Below, piece after piece: positions 1 to 7,848 of a stretch of 64,000 nt of DNA (positions are counted from its first letter, which is position 1; every line of letters begins with the position of its first letter). The notes under the pieces are model-generated. The model was not told the DNA's origin. It searched no databases and saw only the letters and a list, made by a program, of their open reading frames with translations. A program made the translations under genes and the position numbers. Source of the stretch: Bacteroidales bacterium (lineage in GTDB: Bacteria > Bacteroidota > Bacteroidia > Bacteroidales > UBA932); NCBI GenBank assembly GCA_024402135.1, contig JAKSJN010000002.1:62001-126000 (forward strand), written 5' to 3'.

Positions 1-1338
1 AATGGTGTTTTGGCAGCAGCCGGTGTTGAATGTGCAAAGAACGTTGAGTCTACTCAGTGGACAAAATATCGTGCAACGAATGCCCATGGCTTCGCTGCCG
101 AGGATTTCAATGCCCTTATTGACAGGCTTTGTGGCAAGCAGGTCGACAAAGTAGGACTCAACAACGAACTCAACGGTGCTGACCGCATCATCAACGGCGT
201 TAAGATACAGTCTAAATACTGTAGCTCCGCATATGAGTCGGTGAAGAAGGCTTTCGATGCCAACGGCGCCTATAGGTACCCTGGTATGAAGTTAGAAGTG
301 CCAAAGGGACAAGGTGAGGATGCCATACGCTATATGGAGGAGAGGATCCGCAATGGACAGGTCCCTGGCGTATCAGATCCTTCCATGGCTAAGGACATGG
401 TCATCGAGGGCAAGTGTACCTACGAGCAGGCGCTGAAGATTGCCAAGGCCGGCAATCTTGAATCCATCAAGTTTGATGCTCTCAATCAGATGGTCACTTG
501 CGCATGTGTTGCCGGTTTCACTTTTGTCATAGGATATGCCACATCAAGATTGGGCGGTCTTACTAGGGAAGCCGCTCTGCGGCAGTCAGCCAAGCAGGCT
601 CTTAAGACCGGAGCCACTACAATGGCCGCAGGTGTAGCTGTACAGCAGTTGCTCCGAACTCAGGTTGGACGTAATATGGCTGCAGGAGCTACTTATGTCG
701 CAAGGAGAGGAGTTGACACTGTTTGTCGCACTCAGGTTGGCAGAGCAGTAGTTGAGAAGATGATGACGGGCGTACTCGGTAAGGCCGTTACTCAGGGTGC
801 TGCGAGGAATGCTTGCATCAAGATGCTTCGCTCAAACTTCTTCACAAGCGCTGCGGTGACAGTGGCAACCACTGTTCCTGATGTCGTGAAAGCTTGCCGT
901 GGAAAGAAATCCTGGAAGCAGGTTGGCAAAAATGCTGCTGTCAATGTCACCGGCGTTGGAGCTGGCAGCGCTGGGTGGTGGGCCGGAGCCGCTGCAGGTT
1001 CTTGCGTATGCCCTGGCATAGGAACAGTTGTAGGAGGACTTATCGGGGCTATTGGTGGTGGTGTAGCTGGGTCTATTGGAGCCAAAAAAGCATTGGACCA
1101 TTTCGTCGATGATGATTCAAAGGTATGTATGGGATGTATCGAGGATTCTATCCTTAACCTGTGCGACCAATACGGGACTTCAGAGGATGACCTTGAACGC
1201 ATTCTGAGAAAGATCAAGTCATCTAATGTCTTTAATGAGTCTTTCTTCGAGTCAATGTATAGGGCCGGAGGACAGTCACATCTCAAGACGTCGATGACTT
1301 CTTTCGCGACAGGAAAACTACAGGCATATTTTGCCTAA
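1..1338 (+). CDS. Glycine-zipper membrane protein, 5'-truncated, function unknown
   Basis: The reading frame is open from the first base, so the N-terminus lies outside the window and the TTG at position 10 is probably not the start. About 445 residues are visible. The first ~150 are soluble and charged. The rest is rich in Ala/Gly with several hydrophobic stretches, including a classical glycine zipper near residues 330-360 (repeated GxxxG around VVGGLIGAIGGGVAG). Such segments pack membrane helices tightly and occur in pore-forming or membrane-associated proteins. A soluble C-terminal tail of ~80 residues with a CxxC-like pair (VCMGCIED) follows. I do not recognise a named family. It sits 287 bp upstream of a membrane protein with a similar Ala/Gly-rich core, so the two may be functionally linked, but a hairpin separates them. 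Confidence 0.7.
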   Translation, partial: NGVLAAAGVECAKNVESTQWTKYRATNAHGFAAEDFNALIDRLCGKQVDKVGLNNELNGADRIINGVKIQSKYCSSAYESVKKAFDANGAYRYPGMKLEVPKGQGEDAIRYMEERIRNGQVPGVSDPSMAKDMVIEGKCTYEQALKIAKAGNLESIKFDALNQMVTCACVAGFTFVIGYATSRLGGLTREAALRQSAKQALKTGATTMAAGVAVQQLLRTQVGRNMAAGATYVARRGVDTVCRTQVGRAVVEKMMTGVLGKAVTQGAARNACIKMLRSNFFTSAAVTVATTVPDVVKACRGKKSWKQVGKNAAVNVTGVGAGSAGWWAGAAAGSCVCPGIGTVVGGLIGAIGGGVAGSIGAKKALDHFVDDDSKVCMGCIEDSILNLCDQYGTSEDDLERILRKIKSSNVFNESFFESMYRAGGQSHLKTSMTSFATGKLQAYFA

Positions 1339-1439
1339 GTTGATTTTGTTTATTATTTATCTTTTTGCCATATGATTGTTTGCAAACCTTCACCTTTCTA
1401 CATCATTATTCAGGTAATAATGATTGTCGTTTCAATTTG

Positions 1440-1472
1440 GGATATCAGCAGAAATAAAATCTGCTGATATCC
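1440..1472 (+). terminator. 13-bp inverted repeat downstream of the glycine-zipper gene
   Basis: A perfect 12-13 bp stem (arms GATATCAGCAGA and TCTGCTGATATC) with a 7-nt A-rich loop lies about 100 bp after the stop codon. It is stable enough to act as a terminator, although no T-run follows, so it could also be an RNA-stability or protein-binding element. The rest of the 1339-1625 gap is AT-rich, with no other feature seen until the promoter near 1575. Confidence 0.4.
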
Positions 1473-1574
1473 AACTTGCTCCGATGAAAGCTCAGATTCT
1501 CGGATTATGAGTTTATATGTATGATGATTAATGCTAAGAATCTGCTTTTAATGTATACTTTTAATGGAATTCAT

Positions 1575-1617
1575 TTTGCATACAATAAAAATTCATAACT
1601 TTGTCATATATAGGAGG
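1575..1617 (+). promoter_or_regulatory. Predicted Bacteroidota promoter plus strong Shine-Dalgarno for the three-gene operon
   Basis: TAACTTTG at 1596-1603 fits the -7 consensus TAnnTTTG, with TTTG at 1575-1578 as the -33 element (17 bp between them, slightly short). AGGAGG at 1612-1617 stands 8 nt before the ATG at 1626. A full Shine-Dalgarno is uncommon in this phylum, which mostly relies on A-rich leaders. Its presence here supports strong or foreign-type translation initiation. Confidence 0.5.
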
Positions 1618-1625
1618 ATTGTATT

Positions 1626-2459
1626 ATGAGTCTTTTCAATGGCACAGAAAAGAAAGAAGCTATCAAGAGATTCGAGGCTGCCAAGGATCACTATGAAGAA
1701 GCTAGCAAAGTCATCAACCAGGAGGTCGTTGAGTTATATACGACCAGAAAGGAAGGAGCTGAATTAGTTAAACAGACGGAGGACTTACTTAAAAGTGTTT
1801 CAGGCATTAACCCGGATTTCATAATCAGTGTTGCTGACGCTCGTGCTTCCATCAGTTTTTTCCTCGATTCGATGGAAACAGAAGAAGCAGCTTTAGCGAA
1901 CGGATCTTCTGGGAAAGCCGTTGGAGCCGCGGCTCTCGGCACAGCCGCAGGGGCAGCTATTGCAACATTCGGGGCATCTACTGCTATGGCTGTCGTAACA
2001 ACATTTGGTACGGCCGCTACTGGTACTGCGATATCTGCTTTGTCTGGCGCAGCTGCGACTAATGCAGCTTTAGCTGTATTGGGGGGTGGCGCACTTGCTG
2101 CTGGGGGCGGAGGTATCGCTGCTGGAAGTGCAGTGCTCGCCGCTATTCCTGTAATCGGCTGGACTATTGGTGGTGCCGCTGCAGTTGGGGGCGGAATTCT
2201 GGTGGCTAAGAAGAATAAGAAGTGTGCTGACGAAGCGAACCATAAGGCATCTGAATTGGAATCGTCAACAAGTTCAATCAAAGCCGTGACGTACAAAATC
2301 AGTGCTTGTAATTCAAAACTGGCCAAGGCCATAAAGAAACTTGGCAAAAGAGTTGAAAGCGAGGCGAAACCTTCTTTTACTGACATCGAGTTGATTGATA
2401 TCACAAGAACTGTCGATACTATCTGCGAATTGATTAACGAAAAATTCCCTCTTCAATAA
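1626..2459 (+). CDS. Membrane protein: coiled-coil flanks around an Ala/Gly-rich hydrophobic core
   Basis: A 277-residue protein with three parts. Residues ~1-95 are charged and helical with coiled-coil character. Residues ~98-192 are an almost uninterrupted Ala/Gly-rich hydrophobic region long enough for three or four helices. Residues ~195-277 are again charged and helical. It has no signal peptide. The layout resembles helical pore-forming proteins or membrane effectors in which a hydrophobic hairpin is held between amphipathic helices, but no named family is recognised. The start is set by a perfect AGGAGG 8 nt upstream. The GHKL-ATPase gene begins only 3 nt after the stop, so the two are co-transcribed. 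I infer a membrane effector or membrane-anchored partner of the signalling proteins downstream. Confidence 0.75.
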   Translation: MSLFNGTEKKEAIKRFEAAKDHYEEASKVINQEVVELYTTRKEGAELVKQTEDLLKSVSGINPDFIISVADARASISFFLDSMETEEAALANGSSGKAVGAAALGTAAGAAIATFGASTAMAVVTTFGTAATGTAISALSGAAATNAALAVLGGGALAAGGGGIAAGSAVLAAIPVIGWTIGGAAAVGGGILVAKKNKKCADEANHKASELESSTSSIKAVTYKISACNSKLAKAIKKLGKRVESEAKPSFTDIELIDITRTVDTICELINEKFPLQ

Positions 2460-2462
2460 GTC

Positions 2463-4568
2463 ATGGATACTGAGTCTCTCCGAGATATTTCATGGAAGTT
2501 CCTTTATGATTTATACTGCGAGGAAATAAATCGGTATATAACATCTGACATAAGCAGCCGATTAAGAGGGGGCAAATATCTGTCTCAAGTAAAAAGTGCT
2601 GATGACATCATAGATACAATTGCAAGATTGTGTCATAAGCCCAAAGAATACTTCCATTACCATAATCTTCTTGAATACCTTCTAGGAGTCTCTAATTCGG
2701 AGCCCGAGAAGTCTAAAGATAATGGTTATATAACAAAACTCGAGGTTAATTTCATCGGCTATTTCCAAAATGCCATATTGAATAATCGACGTTCCTCAAA
2801 CGTTAGAACAAAACTTTTTAATGTTGAGCCATTGATGGATACATATTGCCTTTGGTTGTCAACGGGAATAGTATGGAAAGATTGGTTCATATTGTCAGAG
2901 TGGGTAATTGCCGACAAGAAAAAGGAGACATTAGAGGACTTTCGGAAAGCATTAGTATCTGCATTTTCATCATGGTCAGGTGTCGGTAGCTGGTTTTATT
3001 CATATAAGACAGAGAAGCATCGAAAGGTTGTATTACATGTCTTATGCCTTTTCCTCATAATGTTAAGATATGAGTATGTATTATCTGAAAACATAGTGCA
3101 ATACCTTGGCCTAATGTATTCAGGTCGATATCCAGTAATGTATTCCGAACGATATCCAGATGGAGCCTCTTTGGGCGGAAGATACTTGACCGCAGAGGTA
3201 TTGAAGGCGAATCCGATAGTTGAAGAAGTTGACAAGAAAATATTCGATGAGCTTGAATTCTTCAAGCGACCATCAAATATGCCAGGCTGCGAATTCCTTC
3301 CATTTATTAAAAGAAAACTAACATCTGTCGAGAGTCTGAATTATTGCATGGAACGATTTTCCGATTCGTATGACAAGGTAAAAGTCGGATCTCATGCAAA
3401 TTATCGCGATATTGAAATCCTTCTAAAACCAGGGAAAAAGCGTTTACTTGTTGACTATGAGTTTCCTTACACTACCGTAAGGTGGCAAGATACATTTCTT
3501 CCTGTAAGAAACGTAAGCCAAGAGGATTCGACAGCCATTAATTTAGTTAACAGATTATATATCAATATACTTTTTGATAATCTGCTGCAACAGAAGATAG
3601 AAGAAGAAAGAATCACAATTGATAATCTGTCAGAAGATAAAAATCAAGAAATTGAGAAAAGGAAACAATCTCTTGAAAACAAGTCAAAGATGTGGAGTGC
3701 TTACGCGAAAAACAGGTTCTTTGAAAAAGTGCCTGACTATATCAAGTACGACTACATACAAGTTCTTCCAAACCCTGTCAATGAGCAGAGTATAGTTCAT
3801 AAGTATAATTCTCATCTTGAGATAGGAGGACAGTTCTTCCCTGTTATTTCTAAAGAAGAAATAATGGCTAACAGGGAAGTTGAACATATGTTCGAGCAGT
3901 TTAGACATGGATTAAAATTCCGAAGCATAATACCTGAAAATGCGGCATTGATCTACGAGAAATTATCTTCTGATAGTGAACTTCGCGAGAAAGCTTTTTC
4001 AATACAGTTCCTATCAACTGTAATAAATTCTCAGATCTCATCGTATGCCAATCCTAATATGAAGGAGAAAAAAGAATTATTTTCTTTATCTGAGGTAATT
4101 GATGCATATGTTAGAAGCGCCAAAACTCTTCACCCTGACATTGTCTTTACTAAGAACGATTCCTCATTGGTGGATTTCCGTTCAAACCTTATGATGAATA
4201 GACCACAGTTAATTGTCCTTATTCATACTTTGGTGGATAATGCTATTGAGCATGGCTTCAAAGATCTGGATATCAAAGATAAAAGAATCCATTTTACGCT
4301 TGACCGGATTCATATAAATAATCCGGAAATTGATGAGGAGGACGATTATTTGCGGATGTCAGTATGCAATAATGGAAAACCTTTTGCCCCGGATTTTACA
4401 CTCGGCAAGTATAAGTCGAATCATGCATTTTCAGGCCCGACAGGGCACACGGGAATAGGAGGTTATCAAGTGAACAGGATAGCGGTTACCAATGGGGGCT
4501 TCGTCAATATCTTGAGCACAGAAGAATGGCCTGTAATTATTGAAATTTATTTTAAACCATATGAGTAG
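2463..4568 (+). CDS. GHKL (histidine-kinase-type) ATPase signalling protein
   Basis: 701 residues. The first ~370 are helical without a recognised domain, with no transmembrane segment or signal peptide. A coiled coil at ~375-412 (KIEEERITIDNLSEDKNQEI) follows. A helical segment with FEQFRHGLKFRS near 475-485 may be the dimerisation region, its His being a possible phosphoacceptor. The C-terminal ~140 residues form a HATPase_c fold, with an N-box (LVDNAIEHGF, ~590) and a glycine-rich lid (GPTGHTGIGGYQVN, ~660). This is a cytosolic sensor-kinase-like protein with a large unknown sensor region, not an ordinary membrane histidine kinase. It starts 3 nt after the membrane protein and overlaps the receiver-like gene by 8 nt. 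The ATPase assignment is secure; kinase activity is inference. Confidence 0.85.
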   Translation: MDTESLRDISWKFLYDLYCEEINRYITSDISSRLRGGKYLSQVKSADDIIDTIARLCHKPKEYFHYHNLLEYLLGVSNSEPEKSKDNGYITKLEVNFIGYFQNAILNNRRSSNVRTKLFNVEPLMDTYCLWLSTGIVWKDWFILSEWVIADKKKETLEDFRKALVSAFSSWSGVGSWFYSYKTEKHRKVVLHVLCLFLIMLRYEYVLSENIVQYLGLMYSGRYPVMYSERYPDGASLGGRYLTAEVLKANPIVEEVDKKIFDELEFFKRPSNMPGCEFLPFIKRKLTSVESLNYCMERFSDSYDKVKVGSHANYRDIEILLKPGKKRLLVDYEFPYTTVRWQDTFLPVRNVSQEDSTAINLVNRLYINILFDNLLQQKIEEERITIDNLSEDKNQEIEKRKQSLENKSKMWSAYAKNRFFEKVPDYIKYDYIQVLPNPVNEQSIVHKYNSHLEIGGQFFPVISKEEIMANREVEHMFEQFRHGLKFRSIIPENAALIYEKLSSDSELREKAFSIQFLSTVINSQISSYANPNMKEKKELFSLSEVIDAYVRSAKTLHPDIVFTKNDSSLVDFRSNLMMNRPQLIVLIHTLVDNAIEHGFKDLDIKDKRIHFTLDRIHINNPEIDEEDDYLRMSVCNNGKPFAPDFTLGKYKSNHAFSGPTGHTGIGGYQVNRIAVTNGGFVNILSTEEWPVIIEIYFKPYE

Positions 4569-5775
4569 TAGAATATATAATATCGCATGGTGCGATGATA
4601 AGGTTGAGCAACTCGTCTCTGATTATCAAGATGCCTTTAGAGAGAATAATTGTCTCATATGCAAAAAAGCTAAGAATGCGGAAGAGCTTATTCATTTTCT
4701 GAGGAATAATCACGATAAGGTTGATGGAGTCATTGTTGATTTTAATGTGAATGAGAGGAAGGATGTCCCCACCAATGATTCTGAAATGTCCGGCTTCAGT
4801 TTGATACGCTCGAAAATTCGTGATTTTCAACCCATACCGTTTTATCTCTATTCTGCTCATTCAGCTAACGAGATTACCAATAAAATGAGTGAGGCTGGTA
4901 ATGATGTAGAAGAAGATTATTTTATGGGTGGTGAGAATTTCCAACGGTATTTTACTGTCGGACAGTTTAATCGACTTCTCGAAAAAATGTGCGAGGAGAT
5001 TGAAAAGAACCACACCCCATATTTTGACCTCCGGCAAAAATTCAGTAAAGCTTTCTATGCATTTGACCATTTCGATCTTGATTCTCATTCCTTGATAAAG
5101 ATTTTATCTTTAGCTGATGATGCTGCCATCGGAGAGGAAGTCGCCAATTCTCTCAATAATATGAGGCGGCAAATCGAAAAGATTTTTCTTACCAACTTCG
5201 TTGATAAAAAAATATTCCCTTCAGATGTACCATTGAATAAGGTGCCGTTTGTATTGACGGGCCAGCATGCTGAATACAGGACTGTTGATAGTTTCATGTC
5301 ATTTATGCCCGAAACTATGAGAAAAGCGTTCTCGTTTTTCTTGGAATTCACCCAAGATGGTTCGCATGAAAGAAGGGAGGGCCTGAGTTATCATGTGAGT
5401 GACTATTTCACAAACAACAATGACGTCCACCTCGCTCTATGCTTAGCTCATATTTGCATGGATATTGCCGTGTGGAGCTTATCATTTGAGAGTGCAGCAG
5501 GGAATAAATGCCCTTTTATTAAAGTTGGTGATTCCGCTCAATCTGTTCAATCTGCCATCGATTATAATAAAACATCTACTGTTATGATTTCTGGTGGAAA
5601 TAAATACGTCCAAATTGATGGCGAAAAATGTTTCCTTCAAGATGATCGAAATACACCACTGAAAGAAGGTGAGACCATAATTGTTAAAAAGGTTGCTCCA
5701 AATACTTCTGCAAACAAACAATTCGCAACCGCGTTCCCGAAATTTATTTCATTTAGCGACTGGGATCGTGCGTAG
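4561..5775 (+). CDS. Receiver-like domain protein with unknown C-terminal domain
   Basis: 404 residues from the ATG at 4561, which overlaps the preceding stop by 8 nt; a TTG 21 nt upstream is possible but weaker. Residues ~1-130 resemble a response-regulator receiver. The acidic pair is in AWCDDK (~9-11), the likely phosphoacceptor Asp in VIVDFNVNE (~60), and a Ser in LYSAHS (~98) replaces the usual Thr/Ser. The conserved Lys is not obvious. The remaining ~270 residues match nothing I know and show no DNA-binding helix-turn-helix, so the output is probably enzymatic or protein-protein rather than transcriptional. Together with the ATPase it forms a phosphorelay-like pair, the gene content seen in two-component-type defence systems such as Detocs. 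Confidence 0.75.
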   Translation: MSSRIYNIAWCDDKVEQLVSDYQDAFRENNCLICKKAKNAEELIHFLRNNHDKVDGVIVDFNVNERKDVPTNDSEMSGFSLIRSKIRDFQPIPFYLYSAHSANEITNKMSEAGNDVEEDYFMGGENFQRYFTVGQFNRLLEKMCEEIEKNHTPYFDLRQKFSKAFYAFDHFDLDSHSLIKILSLADDAAIGEEVANSLNNMRRQIEKIFLTNFVDKKIFPSDVPLNKVPFVLTGQHAEYRTVDSFMSFMPETMRKAFSFFLEFTQDGSHERREGLSYHVSDYFTNNNDVHLALCLAHICMDIAVWSLSFESAAGNKCPFIKVGDSAQSVQSAIDYNKTSTVMISGGNKYVQIDGEKCFLQDDRNTPLKEGETIIVKKVAPNTSANKQFATAFPKFISFSDWDRA

Positions 5776-5816
5776 AATGACAAGAGCCGAGTTTATCCTC
5801 GGCTCTTGTCATTCTA
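5773..5816. terminator. Perfect 19-bp inverted repeat, shared terminator for convergent genes
   Basis: The stop codon of the receiver-like gene is the start of a perfect palindrome: a 19-bp arm (5773-5791), a 6-nt loop TTTATC, and the matching arm (5798-5816). The genes on both sides converge on it, so it can end transcription in both directions. There is no clear T-run on the plus strand. It also marks the edge of the AT-rich segment. Confidence 0.6.
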
Positions 5817-5830
5817 TACGTCACCTGTGC

Positions 5831-6223
5831 CTATGGTTCTTGGCCGGTGTTAAGATTTCGCGCTTCGTCGAACTTGGCCTTCATCGTGGGATTCCCTCGA
5901 GTAAGCTTCTTTATCGTCAGATCCTCTGCCTTGTCGTTGGCGAGCCTGAGGTTATTCTCTGAACCAAGGAGAGCGTCCTTGATCTTCTGGAGATGGTCGA
6001 TGGACTTGTCAATCTCCTCGATGGCCTTCTGGAACTTCTCGCTGGCCAGCCTGTAGTTCCTTCCGAACTTGTCCTTGAAGTCGAGCAGCGCGTTCTCGAA
6101 GTTGGTCACGTCGATTGACTGGCTCTGGGCAATGGCAAGCTGGCGCTGGTACTCGATGCTCTTCTTGGATGCCTGCACGAGCAGGGTGATGAGCGGGACG
6201 AAGAACTGAGGGCGCACGTCACC
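5831..6223 (-). pseudogene. C-terminal fragment of a coiled-coil protein (DUF2130-like)
   Basis: About 130 residues starting at [12 protein letters not shown] and ending in a normal stop. The text is highly helical and charged ([20 protein letters not shown], then [13 protein letters not shown]) and reminds me of the C-terminus of DUF2130-type proteins; I rate that family match as tentative. No sensible N-terminus exists. Upstream in the same strand the frame runs into a different gene's coding sequence at about 6224. The only start codon is a GTG at the junction. This is most simply a 3' remnant left by recombination. Confidence 0.5.
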
Positions 6224-6462
6224 CAGACAGCGATCGCACCCGTCGATTTCATGTCCGAGTAGCTATCCTTGTACAGAGAACCGAGGCTGGGGATTCCATG
6301 TGACGGATAAAAGTTACCGATGCCAAAGCCACCGAAACAGACATCCTCAAGGATCGGCCAGCCTCCCCAATTCACACTCAGGCTGAAACCGGAGTCCTCC
6401 TGAGCCTTCGCCGTGGCACCCATGACCATCACAAGTGCCAGCATTAAAACAAATCTTTTCAT
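6224..6462 (-). pseudogene. N-terminal fragment of an outer-membrane-type protein
   Basis: Starts with a good signal peptide (MKRFVLMLALVMVMGATAKAQ) followed by ~60 residues rich in Gly, aromatic residues and Ser, typical of the start of a Bacteroidota outer-membrane beta-barrel. The sensible sequence ends near ...STGAIAVW. After that the frame becomes Ser/Arg/Pro-rich nonsense, because the DNA is now coding for the coiled-coil fragment in another frame. The gene therefore keeps its start but lost most of its body. The likely cause is insertion or deletion at the island boundary. Confidence 0.6.
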
Positions 6463-6505
6463 AGTTTAAGTAAAAATATAGATAAAAGTTGTCAACAGGC
6501 TAACA

Positions 6506-7045
6506 TTAAGCAAGTGGCATTTCCTTCAACACGGAGCCGTCAAGACGACGAAGCCTTACGATCGTCCCGTCAATTGTTGCGAAGGTCGGCTCGTTTCCAT
6601 TCTTTGGGAAAGTGATGCTGCCCGTATTCAGGACAAGCACGTCACCGGCTCTCTCCAGCTTGTGAAGATGTGTATGGCCCTGGAAGAATGCATCGATACC
6701 TTTTGGCATATTGCTGTCATTGTACTTGTGACCATGAGTCAGGAATACACGCTTTCCGTCGACAACAAGCAGCGCATAGTCGCCCATGCATGGAAAGTCC
6801 AGCAGCATCTGGTCAACCTCGGAATCGCAATTGCCTCGGATTGCAACGATATGGTCCGTATGCATGTTCAGCAGCGCTGCGATACCGGGAGCATCCAATC
6901 CATCCGGAACGCCATTGCGCGGTCCATAATTCAGGATATCGCCGAGAATCACAAGCATATCGTAACCGTTGCTCTCGTAGAAATCCATTACTTCCCTGAG
7001 TCTGGGCAACGATCCGTGAATGTCCGATAGTATGAGATAATTCAT
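6506..7045 (-). CDS. yfcE: Phosphodiesterase, YfcE/MJ0936 family
   Basis: 179 residues, the normal size for this family of small cytosolic metallophosphoesterases that hydrolyse phosphodiesters with Mn2+ or similar metals. All metal-binding blocks are visible: SDIHG (7-11), GDILNYGPR (~36), RGNCD (~72), THGHK (~104) and QGHTH (~122). The physiological substrate is not known for the family. The gene is transcribed away from the Smr-protein gene, with a CAAAGGTA (minus-strand TACCTTTG) promoter element about 20 nt upstream of its start. Confidence 0.9.
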   Translation of the reverse strand: MNYLILSDIHGSLPRLREVMDFYESNGYDMLVILGDILNYGPRNGVPDGLDAPGIAALLNMHTDHIVAIRGNCDSEVDQMLLDFPCMGDYALLVVDGKRVFLTHGHKYNDSNMPKGIDAFFQGHTHLHKLERAGDVLVLNTGSITFPKNGNEPTFATIDGTIVRLRRLDGSVLKEMPLA

Positions 7046-7065
7046 TTTACAAGTTCTTATTCCTT

Positions 7066-7102
7066 CAAAGGTACATCATTCTCCAAAAATAACATATATT
7101 TG
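7066..7102. promoter_or_regulatory. Divergent promoter elements between yfcE and the Smr gene
   Basis: TACCTTTG on the minus strand (7066-7073) and TATATTTG on the plus strand (7095-7102) both match TAnnTTTG. The plus element ends only 4 nt before the ATG at 7107, so that transcript would be leaderless or nearly so. Confidence 0.45.
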
Positions 7103-7106
7103 AATC

Positions 7107-7769
7107 ATGGAAGGATTTAACGATTTCAGCGCACTGAAAGGCCTCAAGAAAGAACTCGAGAAGCAAGAGAAGACTGCTCCGGACAGCGCCAAAGAACAGC
7201 AGAAACGCAGTCACACCGTCGTGCACAAGACCAAGGAGCAGCACGCTGGCGAGCAGAAGGCCCGCGAACTCGGCCTCAGGCCAGGCTGCACAGTGACACT
7301 TATGGACTCCAACGACCGTGGAATCCTCCGCCACGTCCACAAGGATCATGTCGAGATCGAACTTGACGGGCTGATGATCACCGCAGGATTCCGCGACTTC
7401 ATCGTCAACAATCCCGAAGAGGATCGCGAACTCATCCGCCGCTCAGGAACAAGCAAGAAGAAAAAGGACATTGAGCAGGTCCAGGCCCAGGTCGGAGCAC
7501 CAACAGAAGTGACACTGGATCTACACATTGAACGGATTCCCGGCGGCTATGACGCCCCGAAAGGCTTTGAACTGGAGTTCCAGATGGAATACTTCAAGCG
7601 TGTCCTCCGCGACAAGATAAAGCATCGCGGTCTGAGGATCAACGTCGTGCACGGAGTCGGCGACGGAGTTCTCCGCGACGCGATAAGAAAGGAAATAGAT
7701 GAAGTATACGCCCTCCACTGCGCCTGGTCGCCAGGCATTGCCGGCGTCACCGTCATAACAGTAAAATGA
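7107..7769 (+). CDS. Smr-domain protein
   Basis: 220 residues. A charged N-terminal helix (to ~60) and a small beta domain around GLRPGCTVTLMDSNDRG (~68-110) precede a C-terminal Smr domain with the signature LDLHIERIPGG (~136) and HGVGDGVLRDAIRKE (~180). Smr domains bind or nick nucleic acids and occur in MutS2-type proteins; this short form is common in Bacteroidota, where its role is unsettled (RNA processing or DNA repair). It ends 79 bp before the LysE-type gene in the same direction. The domain call is firm and the biological role open. Confidence 0.85.
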   Translation: MEGFNDFSALKGLKKELEKQEKTAPDSAKEQQKRSHTVVHKTKEQHAGEQKARELGLRPGCTVTLMDSNDRGILRHVHKDHVEIELDGLMITAGFRDFIVNNPEEDRELIRRSGTSKKKKDIEQVQAQVGAPTEVTLDLHIERIPGGYDAPKGFELEFQMEYFKRVLRDKIKHRGLRINVVHGVGDGVLRDAIRKEIDEVYALHCAWSPGIAGVTVITVK

Positions 7770-7848
7770 CGAATGGAGCCGACTCCGTGTGTCACCGCGA
7801 AAAAAGACGTGAAGAGGTCGCATCGGTCGTAACAAAAAAAGAAGAGCT

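Noticed and set aside
1691-2404. Minus-strand frame of 237 codons opposite the membrane-core protein
   Set aside because: Arises from the Ala/Gly codons of the real gene; Pro/Ala-rich nonsense.
4540-4560. TTG start for the receiver-like gene
   Set aside because: The ATG at 4561 is 21 nt downstream, overlaps the stop in the usual coupled manner and keeps the whole receiver domain.
1-6462. Integrase, transposase or attachment site for the AT-rich island
   Set aside because: No recombinase gene and no direct repeat flanking it is visible inside the window; the left boundary is outside.
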